The notes: generated from the letters alone by a model not told the origin. A stretch of DNA of 64,000 nt from Maea johnstoni (GCA_963942565.1 OZ012685.1:57575917-57639916), one strand, 5' to 3'. Counted from the first letter of the stretch, positions 1 to 11,624 are shown. A program made the numbers and translations.

Positions 1-136
1 GAAGAGCTGTCGACAGTCTTCTCATTAGGGCCTGCTAGAGTTTCTGCCTAGAATACTCATGGAATTGTCTCCACCACTAAGTTGTGAGGAAAATAAACAA
101 TGGAAAAGTTCTCTTAGAATCACAACTGTACCTGCC

Positions 137-615
137 TTTACCCATTCATGCTTAAGAGTTCCTCTAGAAATTGTCATCAGGATCTATGATACTTTTGATG
201 ATAACTTGGGAATAGAGAAAAAAAATGGGAAATATTTGAATGAGAGATGTTTGTAATGCTCTGATTAACATTTCTCTGTAAAATATTTTCCAACTAGGCT
301 TTTTGTCTGAAAAATTCCACCAAAATTGTTGCAAATGTCCTTATTACCAAAATTTCACCAAAATATTTTCCAACTAGGCTTTTTGTCTGAATGATTTCAC
401 CAAAATTGTTGCAAATGTCCTTATTACCAAAATTTCACCAAAATATTTTCCAACTATGCTTTTTGTCTGAAAAATTTCACCAAAATTGTTGCAAATGTCC
501 TTATTACCAAAATTTCACCAAAATATTTTCCAACTAGGCTTTTTGTCTGAAAGATTTCACCAAAATTGTCAGGGTGTTTTGGCTGCTTTATAAGCTGCAA
601 GTATCAATGGGTTAA
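137..615 (-). mobile_element. Family B TTAA MITE with an internal 80-bp expansion
   Basis: Ends CCCATTCATGCTTAAGAGTT at the left and AAGTATCAATGGG + TTAA at the right; the left target copy reads TTTA. It carries the family's AATATTTGAA and ATTTCTCTGTAAAATATTTT blocks and is about twice the normal 230 bp because of a tandem array inside. Confidence 0.8.
281..560 (+). repeat. 80-bp tandem array inside MITE B
   Basis: AAATATTTTCCAACTAGGCT starts at 281, 361, 441 and 521, exactly 80 bp apart, followed each time by TTTTTGTCTGAAA and a CACCAAAATTG block. The last unit is cut short by the MITE end. Copies differ at only a few bases. Confidence 0.95.
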
Positions 616-1190
616 AGGAACTAAGTTCTACTTGTATATACTGTTAGATGATTTCTATATTGCCACTTAGGCTCTAAGCCAACTCAGTGCATGGACATTA
701 CTCTACAATGACAGTCATTGCTTGCATTATTGCAACAATCAGTTGAGAGATTCATGACCAATCATTTTATTACCAAATCTAAGATATTCAATCACCTTCG
801 CTTGAGCCATTGTTGGTGATAATTTGTGTAGGGAGCTTAACAATTGCTTTGAGCCACATATTCAATCCTCACAGTACACATCTGGTTTCTTGAAAGGGGG
901 GAAGGATTCACATTTTACGCCACTTTCAACAGAAATAAAGAACTGGCTATAAATTCCCTTCTCCTTGGGAATAGTTACAAAAAATAGTTGCAAAGACACC
1001 CTAGACTACCTGTCATTATAAAATAATTCTACCTATTATTCATAACATTTTTGATGAAAATACTTCTACAATATTTACATTTCATGGGGCTCCCCCATGG
1101 CTGAACAGTCCATTGCTTAACATTTCACAATGACTGGCCTCTTTGTCTTACCGCCTCACCCACAAGATTTGGGAATTTTACAACTGCATA
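616..1190. other. No feature recognised
   Basis: Intergenic or intronic AT-rich sequence with no frame, hairpin or family match. Confidence 0.5.
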
Positions 1191-1194
1191 CACT

Positions 1195-1265
1195 TCCTAA
1201 ATAAACCCAGGAATTCCTAGGATAATGCTGGGAACATGGTAGGATGTCCTAGGATATCTCAGCTG
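1195..1265. repeat. Short AGGAATTCCTAGGAT-type dispersed repeat
   Basis: CAGGAATTCCTAGGATAATG and TCCTAGGATATCTCAGCTG resemble blocks at 7,978-8,045, 13,820-13,895, 52,252-52,335 and 61,424-61,592. The near-palindromic AGGAATTCCT core is the shared part. Confidence 0.5.
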
Positions 1266-1285
1266 CTTTTAGTAAGGGCAAGATC

Positions 1286-1796
1286 CCTGTCATGTTGGTA
1301 TTCATTCAAAAGTTCACACTGAGTACTCTCAGATGAGTACCCATATGCCAGGGTTTCAGTCAGTTCTCCGTTTTTTTGCACATTTTGTATTGGCCAAATT
1401 AGTGTTGGGACGATCATCGATTATAATCGATAATCAATCGTTTATCTCTCTGATTCTGATTAATTTAATCGATTACGAAACTGGCAATTGTTAATTATCG
1501 GAAAAGGTGACACATAGTGGCAAAATATAGAACTAAATGACAGACAAGTTGTCAGCTTTATGAAACTAAGCTCGAAATACACATCAAAACGAAGTTAAGG
1601 TAGGTGCTAATAGCAAGTAATTGTCATAGACTATGACTTATTATTAGGCTCTAGAACCCTAGTATCCAATTACTGCAAAAGTGCGATGAACTGATTATGA
1701 TTGATAATCGATCGGTTGGCTGTAACTGATTATCGTTCATGAAATTGCAACCGATTCCCAACCCTAGGCAAAATCAGCCACCAGCAGCATGACGGT
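1286..1796 (+). mobile_element. Family A MITE split by a hAT MITE
   Basis: The right three quarters of family A (ATGTTGGTATTCATT, GATGAGTACCCATATGCCAG, TTTTGTATTGGCCAAAT) runs to 1,399 and resumes at 1,767 with AATCAGCCACCAGCAGCATGA. The left end is missing. Confidence 0.8.
1400..1766. mobile_element. hAT-type MITE nested in MITE A
   Basis: Ends TAGTGTTGGGACGATCATCG and CGATTCCCAACCCTA are inverted copies. Flanks GGCCAAAT (1,392-1,399) and GGCAAAAT (1,767-1,774) form an 8-bp target duplication with one mismatch, and the join restores the family A sequence. The interior is rich in ATCGATTATAATCGATAAT, itself palindromic. No coding capacity. Confidence 0.85.
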
Positions 1797-2089
1797 TAAG
1801 CCTAATTCCAGGTCGAGATCAACCAATGAGATAACATGTAGTGGGAAGCCGAGAAGAGGTGTCATGTGATATGTGACAGCAATGGAATGCCAGCCTGCCG
1901 TACATTTCCTGTCCACACACTTGTGAAATTACATTAGTTTTTTTTCCTGCATGTAACGTAGCAATAAAGTGCAGAGTTAACACAAGTAGAGTCCAATTAC
2001 TCGCACCTTCATCTCATGGGAAGATTCAATTTGCCCGCAGGCATGCAACCTGAGAAGTAGGCAAGAGTTTCTAGTGCATAGGTCCTCTA

Positions 2090-2600
2090 CCATCCCCACT
2101 AGGATGATCCACTGTCTGTGCTCTTGAGATGATGGCCTTGTTCCTCAGAATTCCTATAGATGGCGCCCCATCATCCAAAAGTACAACAATAGTTCTACCA
2201 TCCCCATTGCGATGATACACTGTCCCTGCTCTTAAGATGGTGGCCTAGTTTCACAAAATTCCTATAGATAGCACCATATCATCCCCCCTGCTTCAGAAGT
2301 ACGCCTTGGAAGTTCAGCAAGAGTTCTTGTGCATGGGTCCTCTATCTACCCACTACAATGAGTCACTGTCTGTGCTCTTCATGTGGCAGCCTAGTTATAC
2401 AGAATTCCATAGAATTCCTATAAATGGTGCCACATCATCCACCCCGCTTCAGAAGGACACCTGAGAAGTACAGTTCTATATTGTATAGGGCCTTCACCAT
2501 CCCCACTATGATGATGCACTGTCTGTGCTCTTCAGATGGCAGCCTAGTTCTACTGAATTCCTATAGATGGTGCCACATCATCCAGCCTGCATCTGGCCAG
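2090..2600 (+). repeat. Degenerate tandem repeat of about 106-152 bp
   Basis: GATGATCCACTGTCTGTGCTCTT-like blocks at about 2,104, 2,210, 2,359 and 2,511, each followed by CCTATAGATGGYGCC and ATCATCC. Spacing varies from 106 to 152 bp. Confidence 0.75.
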
Positions 2601-2682
2601 GGAGTGCTCTAAAGATTTTTCTATTTTCATCACTTTCATTCGAATTTCCATTTTCATCACTTTTTATGCCACATTGTGGCTA

Positions 2683-2835
2683 ATTCGTGAACTGGAGGAC
2701 CTGGCGAAAAACATAGTCTAATCCCAAGTCACTGGCAACATTCTCACATACCCTAGCCAAGGTTCAAAACCTGGACATGATGAGAAACAGCTAACAGTCA
2801 ATGACAATGCCTTACACCACAGGCCCTCTAAAGAT
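2683..2835 (-). mobile_element. tRNA-derived SINE copy (family S2)
   Basis: On the minus strand GGGCCTGTGGTGTAAGGCAT begins a tRNA-like head, followed by a B-box-like GGTTTTGAACCTTGGCTAG, GTGAGAATGTTGCCAGTGAC and a tail with TTTTCGCCAGGTCCTCCAG. The same order is seen at 58,755-58,910 and at the right edge of the window. Confidence 0.65.
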
Positions 2836-2881
2836 TGATCCACAGTCTGTGCTGGCACAGAACTCTTACTGAAAATATACC

Positions 2882-3225
2882 CAGGGCTCGACGTTAAGGC
2901 TAGCCCCATAGCCCCGGGCTAGTTGTTGAGAGTCAGGGCTAGTAAATTCTAACTGTGAGTAGCCCCAAGGGGCTAGATAGAATATCAGCGCTTAAAAAAA
3001 GTATGAAGCCCTCCTTTGGCTCTGCATACCTGGATGATAATAAAACTTTAATTCAACACAATACACTGCATTTTTTTCATGTTATCAAATGAGGCTATGG
3101 GGTTGGTCACTATATGAAAATCTTATTATTAATATCAGGGCTAGCAAAAATATTTCAGGGCTAGTAAACGTTACGGTAACTAGCCCTGCTGGGCTTATAA
3201 AGTTTTTTCTTAATGTTGAGCCCTG
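2882..3225. mobile_element. hAT-like MITE with CAGGGCTCGAC ends
   Basis: Ends CAGGGCTCGACGTTAAG and CTTAATGTTGAGCCCTG are inverted copies. A 5-bp flank match ATACC lies on both sides, shorter than the 8 bp usual for hAT. The interior repeats the words GGGCTAG and CTAGCCC many times. Fragments with the same end occur near 32,324 and 38,031. Confidence 0.7.
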
Positions 3226-3530
3226 ATACCTCATAAAATAAAAAAGTGATTGCAGCTAAAATATGTCTTTTAGAAAGGAAGTTGTTTATATTTAAAGGAA
3301 GAGTATGTGGAAACTCACAAATTAGAGTTGCACTCACCAAGATAAAAAAAGTTCATAAGCTCCCAAGTAGGTTGGCTTGTGGGCTCACTGGTTTTCTCAC
3401 TTAAAGCTCAAAGATTTTTATGGTTTCACAAGTTGCACACTTCTATAAGATGAATGATATCTTTATTATCTTATCATATATGAGTCCCCTACTAAAAACA
3501 CTGTAGTGCACACAATTCAATACACCCAAA

Positions 3531-3747
3531 TTAAACCTTTTGATGCTGAGGCTATGTTCGTTCAAAGCACAAGGACACAAAGATTTTTAAAAGTCATCCA
3601 AACCCTGTCATGTTGGTATTCTTTGGATAGCTCTCATTGAGTGCTCTCAGATGAGTACCCATGTGCCAAGGTTTCAGGCATTTTTTTAAAAGGTTTTTTG
3701 CATCATTTTGTATTGGCCAAATTAACCACCAGCAGCATAAAGGTTAA
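3531..3747 (+). mobile_element. Family A MITE
   Basis: Full length with TTAA at both ends, slightly diverged tips (AACCTTTTGATGCTG, CAGCATAAAGG). Flanked on both sides by similar 28-bp sequences (CACTGTAGTGCACACAATTC and CACTAGAGTGCACATAATTC). Confidence 0.85.
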
Positions 3748-4137
3748 AACACTAGAGTGCACATAATTCAATACTCTTAGACAATGTGTATCATATCAAT
3801 TTGATACCCACTTGTTCTTCAATGAACTCCAAATAATGGTGGAAATTAGTTTATGGGAATTGATATATTATTCTCTTGGTTTATCCAAAGGTTATGAGGT
3901 ACAAGTCATTTTCAGAAAAGTGGCTATTATGGGTACTCTAAACATGTGCAATTCTATTGCTATGATATCCGTGAGCTATTCAGTAAAGTACAAAGCCTCA
4001 TCAGTAAGAATTAAGCCACTGATTATCCTGTCTTGTAAGAGGACATTAATAAGATATGAGTCGAGCAGTCAAGCAGTAGGAAACTAAGTGACAATTAATC
4101 CCATTGTTCTATAGTACAGGTCCCACCATGTACTTTA

Positions 4138-4290
4138 TAAACCCATTGGTACTTAAGAGTTCCTCCAGAAATTGTCATCTGCATCTATCATACTTTTGAC
4201 AATAACTTTAAAATTGAGAATGTTTTCTCAAAATATTTGAAGGAGAGTTGTAGGTAATGTCTTGATTAACAGTTCTCCATCAAATAAATG
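4138..4290 (-). mobile_element. Family B MITE, right part missing
   Basis: CCCATTGGTACTTAAGAGTT, TTGTCATCTGCATCTATCAT and AAAATATTTGAAGGAGAG match family B in reverse; similarity stops after CATCAAATAAATG. Confidence 0.7.
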
Positions 4291-4648
4291 TAAATTGTCC
4301 CTCAGATTTTTGTGCTATCGCAGGGATTAGAGAATTGACTAAAATCCATGTAAACATAATTTTTCCAATTTTGTCAAAATAATTCAATTTGGCACTAATG
4401 AGCTCATATTTATCGATGAACTTGGAACATATTTAGTTGTACTTCAAAAGCCATTTTTTTTATTTTACCAAAGTCTGCTAGAATTTCGATATTTCTATGT
4501 CTATCACTGATCATCCATCACCAGGAATACTTGTTAATTAATTTTGGGCTAATATAGGCACAAATACTTCAAGTTACATAATGCCAAGATCAATATCTAT
4601 TCATATAAATGCCATCAATATTACACCGAATGCACAATTTATTTCAAG

Positions 4649-4959
4649 CAAGGACTTAGCGAGAACCTGATCCTGTCCAGCCTGTCTTTTGGACAGGCAG
4701 TTTCCTGAAAACCTCCTTTTTGGACAAGTAAAAAATGTATATGAAGAATCTTGACCTTTCTGTGGTAATAACCTAATCTTTTCCTAACACATATCTTCTA
4801 TGACATGGCTGAAGTGTAAATTGCCCTTTTTGACACAAGAGGGTATTAAATCTAGTTGGAATAAGGATTTATAGTAGCTGAGTAGCTAAATCTGGATGGG
4901 CAGCGATATTGGAATTGCTGTTTTGGATAGGCAGTTTTGAGATCCTGGCTAAGACCCTG
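4649..4959. mobile_element. hAT-type MITE with CAGGGTCTTAGCCAGG ends (family G)
   Basis: Left end CAAGGACTTAGCGAGAACCT, right end GATCCTGGCTAAGACCCTG. Flanks ATTTCAAG and ATTCTAAG agree at six of eight bases. The interior holds the TTTTGGACAGGCAGTTT word twice in related form. Other family G copies: 14,077, 45,771 and 49,229. Confidence 0.7.
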
Positions 4960-5288
4960 ATTCTAAGTAAAGATGCTCTAAGTATATGAGCGTGTCAATA
5001 AAGAAGCAATTTTCTTGCTGTAAAGAGTACACTGAAACATTTTATCATAAGTTAAAACAAGATACTATTTGATTTCAAACCAAGATGCACCTGGATCCAG
5101 TTGCAGTTGCGTTATGTGTAGCTTAGGCTAGGAATTTCAGTTGGTATAAATAACCAAATATATACTATTGCAAAGAGAAAGTTAAAGGGAGTGTCCAACA
5201 ATACCCATCAAGAAGTAAGGGTCTTAATATGACACATTTGGCAATACCACATATCTTGAGATACTTCTAAACTAGAGCTGCTTTAAGC

Positions 5289-5290
5289 AA

Positions 5291-5337
<47 letters not shown>

Positions 5338-5352
5338 TAATAGTAATAATAA
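5289..5352 (+). repeat. (AAT)n microsatellite
   Basis: About 20 AAT units with a few changes at the right end. Could be a lone SINE tail in reverse, but no SINE body is next to it. Confidence 0.9.
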
Positions 5353-5955
5353 ATATAAAGTAAATGTTATAGAAACAGGCATCTGATACACAGAGGTTCT
5401 GGAGAATGTGTTGCTCTTTATCATGATTTTTTCCTTATAGTAATGACTTTGCATGTAAGTTATGTTTCTTCTCAATTGTCAGCAGATTAAATGTTAAGAC
5501 CTGGTGTACCTTCCTAAATATGAGATGGGGAGAGGCTTATGTTTAATGTAAGTTGAGTACACCTTTTATGATGTACTCACAACAGTTACAATTCAGCTTT
5601 TATTCCAAGAGAGGATTTTTATGCGTTGTATACCTAATACAAACCTTCCTGATCCAATAAATAGTTAATTGCACATAAATAATCCACCTTAATACACCTG
5701 GGGAGATAACCCGGCAATTAAAATGGCAGCCTCTAGCCTGTGGAGGTCATAATCAACTCCTCGGATCCTTTATTGTCCTCGCACCCCATATCAAGTACGC
5801 TCATAACAGCCGTGGCATTTCCTCTAATATATGGCCCGCATCCCAGGGCAGCCATCACATGGCCACCAGGAAACCATTTCCTCTTCCCCTTCTGCCTCTT
5901 AAATCCCAGCATTCTTCATTATCAAACCTGCATGCTCTCTACGGCATACTAGGAG
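5353..5955. other. No clear gene; a GC-richer patch near 5,700-5,950
   Basis: The 5,700-5,950 stretch (TGGCAGCCTCTAGCCTG, ACATGGCCACCAGGAAACC) is richer in GC than its surroundings and open for 70 codons, but has no splice signals in agreement with that frame. It may be conserved non-coding DNA. Confidence 0.3.
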
Positions 5956-5959
5956 GCTC

Positions 5960-6560
5960 AACAGCCTTTAAGGCTAGAACAATTGAACCCGACCTACCAG
6001 CATACATCATGACAGTGTTAAGGGCAAAAGTGAATTAAAGACTAAAGGACAAACCAATCAAACCATTTCTTCTATAACCAATATACAGACATCAGAGAAT
6101 CAAAGAGCTTTTAAGGACAAACCTATCAATTATAAATTCTTTCTATAACCAGTATACGGCATGGCTGTGTTACAGACACCAGAGAATCAAAGGGTTTTAA
6201 GGACAAACCACTCAAACTCTTTCTATAACCATTAGACAGCATGGCAGTGTTACAGACACCACAGAGCCAAAAATCCCTTAATTTCAAAAACCATTTAAAT
6301 TCATTTTACTAGCAGTGCAGCAATGTCGCAAGCATTAGAGAGCTAAGCAGCCTTGAAGACTTAAAGAACTTTTAACCTATGTCTACCAGCATGTAATTCC
6401 AAGGCGATGCTACATACACTGAACAGTATTAAGACAGCCTTTAAGGCTAAAGCAATTTAACTCTATTTTATACCAATATTAAACACTGCAGTGTTATAGA
6501 CACCAGTGAGCCAAACAGACTTTAAGGCCAAAACAAATAATATCCTTCTATCATAACTAT
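5960..6560 (+). repeat. Degenerate tandem repeat of about 80 bp
   Basis: The blocks ACAGACACCAGAGAATCAAA, TTTTAAGGACAAACC and TTCTATAACCAGTATAC recur in order about six times. The later units are strongly diverged (CAGCCTTTAAGGCTAAAGCA). Confidence 0.75.
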
Positions 6561-6726
6561 TAATTGTACATGGCCTGATTTACCATGTTATAAAACTAAT
6601 GTGGTTTACTCATTCTTTTGGTTGTCATATTTGATAATGAATGTTACAACATATCAGGTGGCAATATACAGAGTTGCAAGTATTAATTGTAACAGGTTAT
6701 CAGACTGTTGCTGTGTTGCATCCAAC

Positions 6727-6975
6727 CATTTACAAAATAGTAGAATAAATTACATTTACAACATAGTAAAATTACATTTACAACATAGTAAAATTACATT
6801 TGCAACATAGTAAAATTACATTTACAACATAGTAAAATTGCATTCGCACAAAGTAAAATTACATTTACAACAGCGTAAGTTTACATTTACAACATAGTAA
6901 AATTACATTTACAACATAGAAAACTTACATTTGCAACATTGTAAAATTACATTTACAACATAGTAAAATTAAAGT
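6727..6975 (+). repeat. 22-bp tandem array
   Basis: About eleven units of ACATTTACAACATAGTAAAAT with single-base variants (TTTGCAACAT, CATTCGCACAAAG). Open frames here are a by-product of the array. Confidence 0.9.
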
Positions 6976-7132
6976 GGTAACTGCAAGATAACACAATGGC
7001 AGTTGGTCTGCTTTTCTGTCATTTGCTTATTACTAGATAAGCATGTACTTTATGTGAAACTATAAAATAAACCCCAGATTTTACCAATGTGCTAGTTATA
7101 TGTGGACCTACAAAAAAGCATATTACCGTAAT

Positions 7133-7409
7133 ATTCCAAATAAGCATACAGTGCAGGTGCAGGTTAGGGAAAAATATGCCTGAACGGGTGCTGCTGTGAT
7201 TCTGCAAGGCGTGAATTGTGGCAACAATCCATGGAAAACTATCCAGTCTGTTCTGTCACCACATGGAGAGGTAAGGAGGTTTACATGTGTGGGAAGAGGT
7301 TCAGAAAGCCAGAAAAAACATCAAGTGGCTTACCCCTTCAACATATTTCAGAAAATGGGGAGGAGTGTGATTAATACAGGTCTGTGCGCTTATTCGTACA
7401 AATACCGTA
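7133..7409. mobile_element. MITE with TTACCGTAAT ends (family P)
   Basis: Left end TTACCGTAATATTCCAAATA, right end TGCGCTTATTCGTACAAATA then CCGTA, inverted copies over about 30 bp. The inner blocks (GGAGGTTTACATGTGTGGGA, TTCAGAAAGCCAG) match the element at 33,836-34,391. Confidence 0.65.
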
Positions 7410-7601
7410 CTGATGTATTTTTTTAAGCTTATCAGCTGCTAATTAGGAGATCTAACTATAAAGGACAGAAAGGCAGGCAGACAGTTCACTCACCACCGAG
7501 CGACAGCCATTGCCTCTGGTAAAATAGTAATATGAGTGTGGATGACATCACTTCACAATCGCATCTCCTAGCCAGCCTGGATGCTCAGTTGCCAAGATGG
7601 G

Positions 7602-7802
7602 TTAACCCTTCCAATGCTAAGCCTGCTTTCCTCCAAAACAAAAGATTTTTGAAAACCATCTAAACCCTATCCTCCGTAAATTGGTATTCATTGGATAGCT
7701 TTCGCAGAGTACTCTCAGGTGAGTACCCATGTGCCAGGGTTTCAGCCATTTTTTAGGTTTTTTTGAATTGGCCAAATTAGCCACCAGCAGCATAAGAGTT
7801 AA
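7602..7802 (+). mobile_element. Family A MITE
   Basis: TTAA + CCCTTCCAATGCTAAG at the left, CAGCAGCATAAGAG + TTAA at the right. About 200 bp with small deletions. Confidence 0.9.
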
Positions 7803-8199
7803 ATACAGACACTACTAGGTGGTACTCTGCCTAGTTGGGTAATGGCTGTCTATAACATTTGTCATCTGCGGTTCTCTTTTCTTGGCACTTAATTACTTTG
7901 CCTTTTGCTTGACAACAACAGCAGGTGTCAGGGAGGAAAATGGGAAAATACCCTTCCCTTGCCAATTGTACTTCAGATTTACTAGAAAACATTTGGATTT
8001 TTATAGGATACTCCTAGGAATTCCTTGGTATTCTCAGCTTCAATTGAAACACACCACTTACAAGCGTATTTACCAAAATTGAACAAGTTTTAGTAACAAA
8101 GGTAATGATTGTGTGTGTTTCGTTCTTAATCTGAAGCAATTACAAATCAAATACTTTGATTCAATTTCACACATATGATGGCATTGGTTTCACATGTTT

Positions 8200-8850
8200 A
8201 TGCCAAATATCAACCCCCCCCCCCATCTTCTCCCCTCTGCCCCCCCCCCCCCAACACACACACACACACACACACATATATCTCTAACATCTCCAAACTC
8301 ATAACAACAGCATATGATCTGCAACCAAGCATGCCATCTCTCTCCATAGTAGTCACAGGCACAATACAAACTAATGGAAACCAACATGTCTATATCAACC
8401 TATCAACTCCCCTCCCCCCCCCCCCCCCCCCCCGCCCCACACACAAATATCTCCATACTCATAACAACACCATGATCTGCTACTGTGCATGCCATCTCAT
8501 CACAGTAGTCACAGGCAAAATACAAACTAATAGAAACCTTCATGTCTATATCAACCCCCCCCCCCCTCCCCAAAACACACAAATATCTCCATACCCATAA
8601 CAACAGCATGATCTGCTACCATGCATGCCGTCACTCTCAACAGCAGTCACAGGCACAATATACACTAATAGAAACCTACATGTCTATATCAACCCCCCTT
8701 CCCCCCCCCGCCCCCCCCCACATGCACACACAGATAAACTGATATCTCCAATATCTCCAAACTCATAACAACAGCATGATCTGCCACCGTGCATGCCGTC
8801 ACTCACCACAGTAGTCACAGGCACAATACAAACTAATGGAAACCAACATC
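8200..8850 (+). repeat. Poly-C-bearing tandem array, unit 140-167 bp
   Basis: CAGTAGTCACAGGCACAATA-type blocks at about 8,349, 8,504, 8,644 and 8,811; ATGTCTATATCAACC followed by a run of C at 8,385, 8,541 and 8,680. A (CA)n tract follows the first C run. Frames of up to 141 codons here are proline-rich artefacts of the C runs. Confidence 0.9.
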
Positions 8851-9315
8851 AAGGGAATATTCTGTGTTCGTTTCCATCAAGCCAGCACACACTTTTCAAA
8901 GCAAAAAAGTGATAAGGCTGTCAAGGGGAAATTAGCTTTCAGCAACACATTAGTTGATTGGATACCTGTTTGGGGAATTCTCTAGTGCCATTTCCATCTG
9001 AAAGTTTCATTTCCAGTCCAGGTGTCAATGGGAGAAAGTAGATGTGTTCAGCTTTATAGATGCTATAAGATAATGGTAGTAAATGGCACTCTTGATAATA
9101 CTTCTTTTCATGTGTACATTATATAAGCCACTACTTCATGGGTCGGTCAATCTTGGTTTGCATGCCGTACCATAGAAAACACGTTCTTCAGGGGAAATTC
9201 AGATATACTTATAGAGAATGTTAACTTTTTATATACTTTATTTACCAGTGGTTCATATTTAAGTTGAGAGTTGAAAAAGGATTTTTCAGTGTGTGCACTC
9301 GCATATATAAATATA

Positions 9316-9444
9316 TACATACATACATACATACATACACGTGTATGTATGTATGTATGTATGTTTGTATGTATGTATGTATGTATGTATATATGTTATG
9401 TATGTATGTATGTATGTTTGTATGTATGTATGCATGCATGTTTG
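9316..9444. repeat. Head-to-head tetranucleotide repeat (ACAT)n / (ATGT)n
   Basis: (ACAT) units run into CACGTGTATG and then (GTAT) units, so the two halves can fold into a long hairpin. Several overlapping tyrosine-rich frames arise from it. Confidence 0.9.
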
Positions 9445-10574
9445 TATAATTGTGTCCTTGTGTTATCTAGTTTGTATGTAATATAAAGCCTGCTCTGAAT
9501 CTATAAAATCTATATTAATCCAAAAATATGAAATAATTCAGCACTAGGAATTGCACATATACTAGACCTAGAAATCAAAATGTCATTTTTGTGGCACCGA
9601 CCCCCAAGCAAGTCAGCTCTGGTTTTTCAAGTTATAATTCTATCAAATTCCAAGCATGCACACAGGATTGCAAGTATATTACTCAAGAGCAATTTAGGCC
9701 CTCACAGGGCTGAGGGGTGGGTCTGCAAGGCATTGGATGCTATACATTACATAGCATCGCCATCCGAAATAACCCTTAAGACCATCCATCAATTCAAGAT
9801 ACCATATTAGCTAATAGATAATGTGTCCATTTGTCTCTTGATGCCAATCGGTGAGTTGGTCCTTCCTAAATCACATTTTGATTACATAGAGATATACCCT
9901 TATAACATGCTGAATAGTAAGGTTAATTTCCAATTTAGATCCCGCGATAGCAGCGTTGGCAGTTGCGATTGGCATGATTCCGGCTTCATGCTCTGAAACG
10001 TCCATTATCAGAAGGAGCTGTTCCATATCAAAGCACAGTTGGGCTGTTCACATGAGGGACGAGCCGGAATGGAAGAACTCAATCAGGACCAGACCACTGC
10101 TGAGCAATACACGCCAAGAATAAATCCCATCTGGTTCTGCTGGAAGTCACCACAGGCATCAAAAATACATCGGAGAATTCAGACAGAGTCTGCGTGGAAA
10201 TTCATTTATTTCAAGTGCATTTAAAGCCAACAGAACTGAAGTGAAACGTTGGGAGTAATTTGTCAAACCACATAAATTGTTCTGAAATTTCATCTTGTTT
10301 AGCCAGCGGAGCTAGCTACAAAAGAATAGTAACTTTAACACTTCATATGCCGCACACGCATATATGCATTTACGGTAACATAGCCTAGAGAACCATGCAC
10401 TAGGCCTAGGTTTTGGGTCCAACTTAAAGCAATTTTATGAGAAAATAACCTATGACTTGGGGTTAGTCAGTATAATTTTCCTTTGATTTTGGAGGTTGAG
10501 CATTTATAACTCATGCCAGAAGATTGCCTTATTGGTCTGAATAAAAGCATATGTGCATAGCAAGATAGGAAGAG
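9445..10574. other. No gene recognised; GC-richer patch at 9,940-10,200
   Basis: The patch reads ATCCCGCGATAGCAGCGTTG onward and is open for 61 codons on the plus strand, without convincing splice sites or a known motif. The rest is unremarkable. Confidence 0.3.
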
Positions 10575-10740
10575 AATTTGCTAGAAGGGGTATTTGCAAT
10601 CTTCCATATTTCTGCACACCGCGCATGGTGCCGATCATGGCAGCAATCCATTGCCGCCCAGAGCTTGAATGCTTGGCGCTCTTTTGTCTTTTTGTTACGC
10701 CATGTCTGATTGGATGCTTCACGGAGCAATGGCACGCCAA
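10575..10740 (+). mobile_element. Fragment of the family P MITE
   Basis: GGGGTATTTGCAATCTTCCA, ATCATGGCAGCAATCCATTG and CGCTCTTTTGTCTTTTTGTT match 34,060-34,190 of the fuller copy. No terminal repeats remain. The opposite-strand frames of 81 and 88 codons lie on this repeat. Confidence 0.6.
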
Positions 10741-10774
10741 GGACTGACTGAAATGGTGGCAAGCTAGCAAGCAA

Positions 10775-11458
10775 GAGACCTAGGTCTGAGTATCCATTGT
10801 ATCCTTATGTCAGCAGGTTGGCTTGGTCCCTATATAAACATGTATTATTTCTAAGGGGCTTTCTATGGTACAGACAAGCAATAAGACCTCTTAGAACTAT
10901 TCATTTAGAGAGGGGAATTTCTTCCCAGTCCTAGACTTCTGTTTCTTTGTGACATGACCCAAGCTGTTGAAAATTGATGAAAACCCCCCAAAAACAAAAG
11001 GAATTGTGAAGATGATAGATTTACTGGAAAAATGATTACTTTAGCTAGCAGTGTTGTTAGCTTCTAAGCACCATAGCAACTGTAAAAGTTAATGTTTAAA
11101 GGATAGATTTCCTGGCGTTTGCTACATTTTCATCAAAAATTCACACCAAGTACTATCACTACTGCCTTGGAGATAATGCCAGACACACGCACAGCATATC
11201 AATAGCACTGCAAGTCAATCAATACCACCGGGATCAGAACTTTACCTGATCCTGTGGACTATTGTACCCTAATTAATTGATCGTTTATCAATTATCTATT
11301 TATCCATTCATTCAATGAGGGTATGACATTAAACAAGGGGGTTAATGGTCTTATTATGTGCTAGCTGCCCCAGCTTAAAAGGATAGTAAATCAAAGTAAT
11401 TATTCTAAACCTTGAAACAAGCTCTTCCATTAGGGCAATTAATAATTTTTGGGTTTTT
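10775..11458. other. No feature recognised
   Basis: AT-rich, no repeat family or exon seen. Confidence 0.5.
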
Positions 11459-11460
11459 TA

Positions 11461-11624
11461 TCCCTTTAATGTAATCTACTAGCTCTTCTCAAATCTCTTC
11501 TAGCCCTGTATCATAAAACAAAATTTTGATTATGCAATATTATCCCTTTAATGTAATCTACTAGCTCTTCTCAAATCTCTACTAGCCCTGTATCATAAAA
11601 CAAAATTTTGATTATGCAATAACA
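11461..11624 (+). repeat. 82-bp near-identical tandem duplication
   Basis: CCCTTTAATGTAATCTACTA starts two copies 82 bp apart with one visible mismatch, so the duplication is young. Confidence 0.95.

Noticed and set aside
5272-5475. 67-codon membrane-like frame
   Set aside because: The leucine run is the (AAT)n repeat read backwards.
6727-6975. CRISPR-like repeat
   Set aside because: The 22-bp units are contiguous without unique spacers and degenerate; a plain tandem repeat in an animal genome.
8175-8742. Proline-rich open frames of up to 141 codons
   Set aside because: They follow the poly-C runs and the (CA)n tract of the tandem array, occur on both strands and lack start or splice context.
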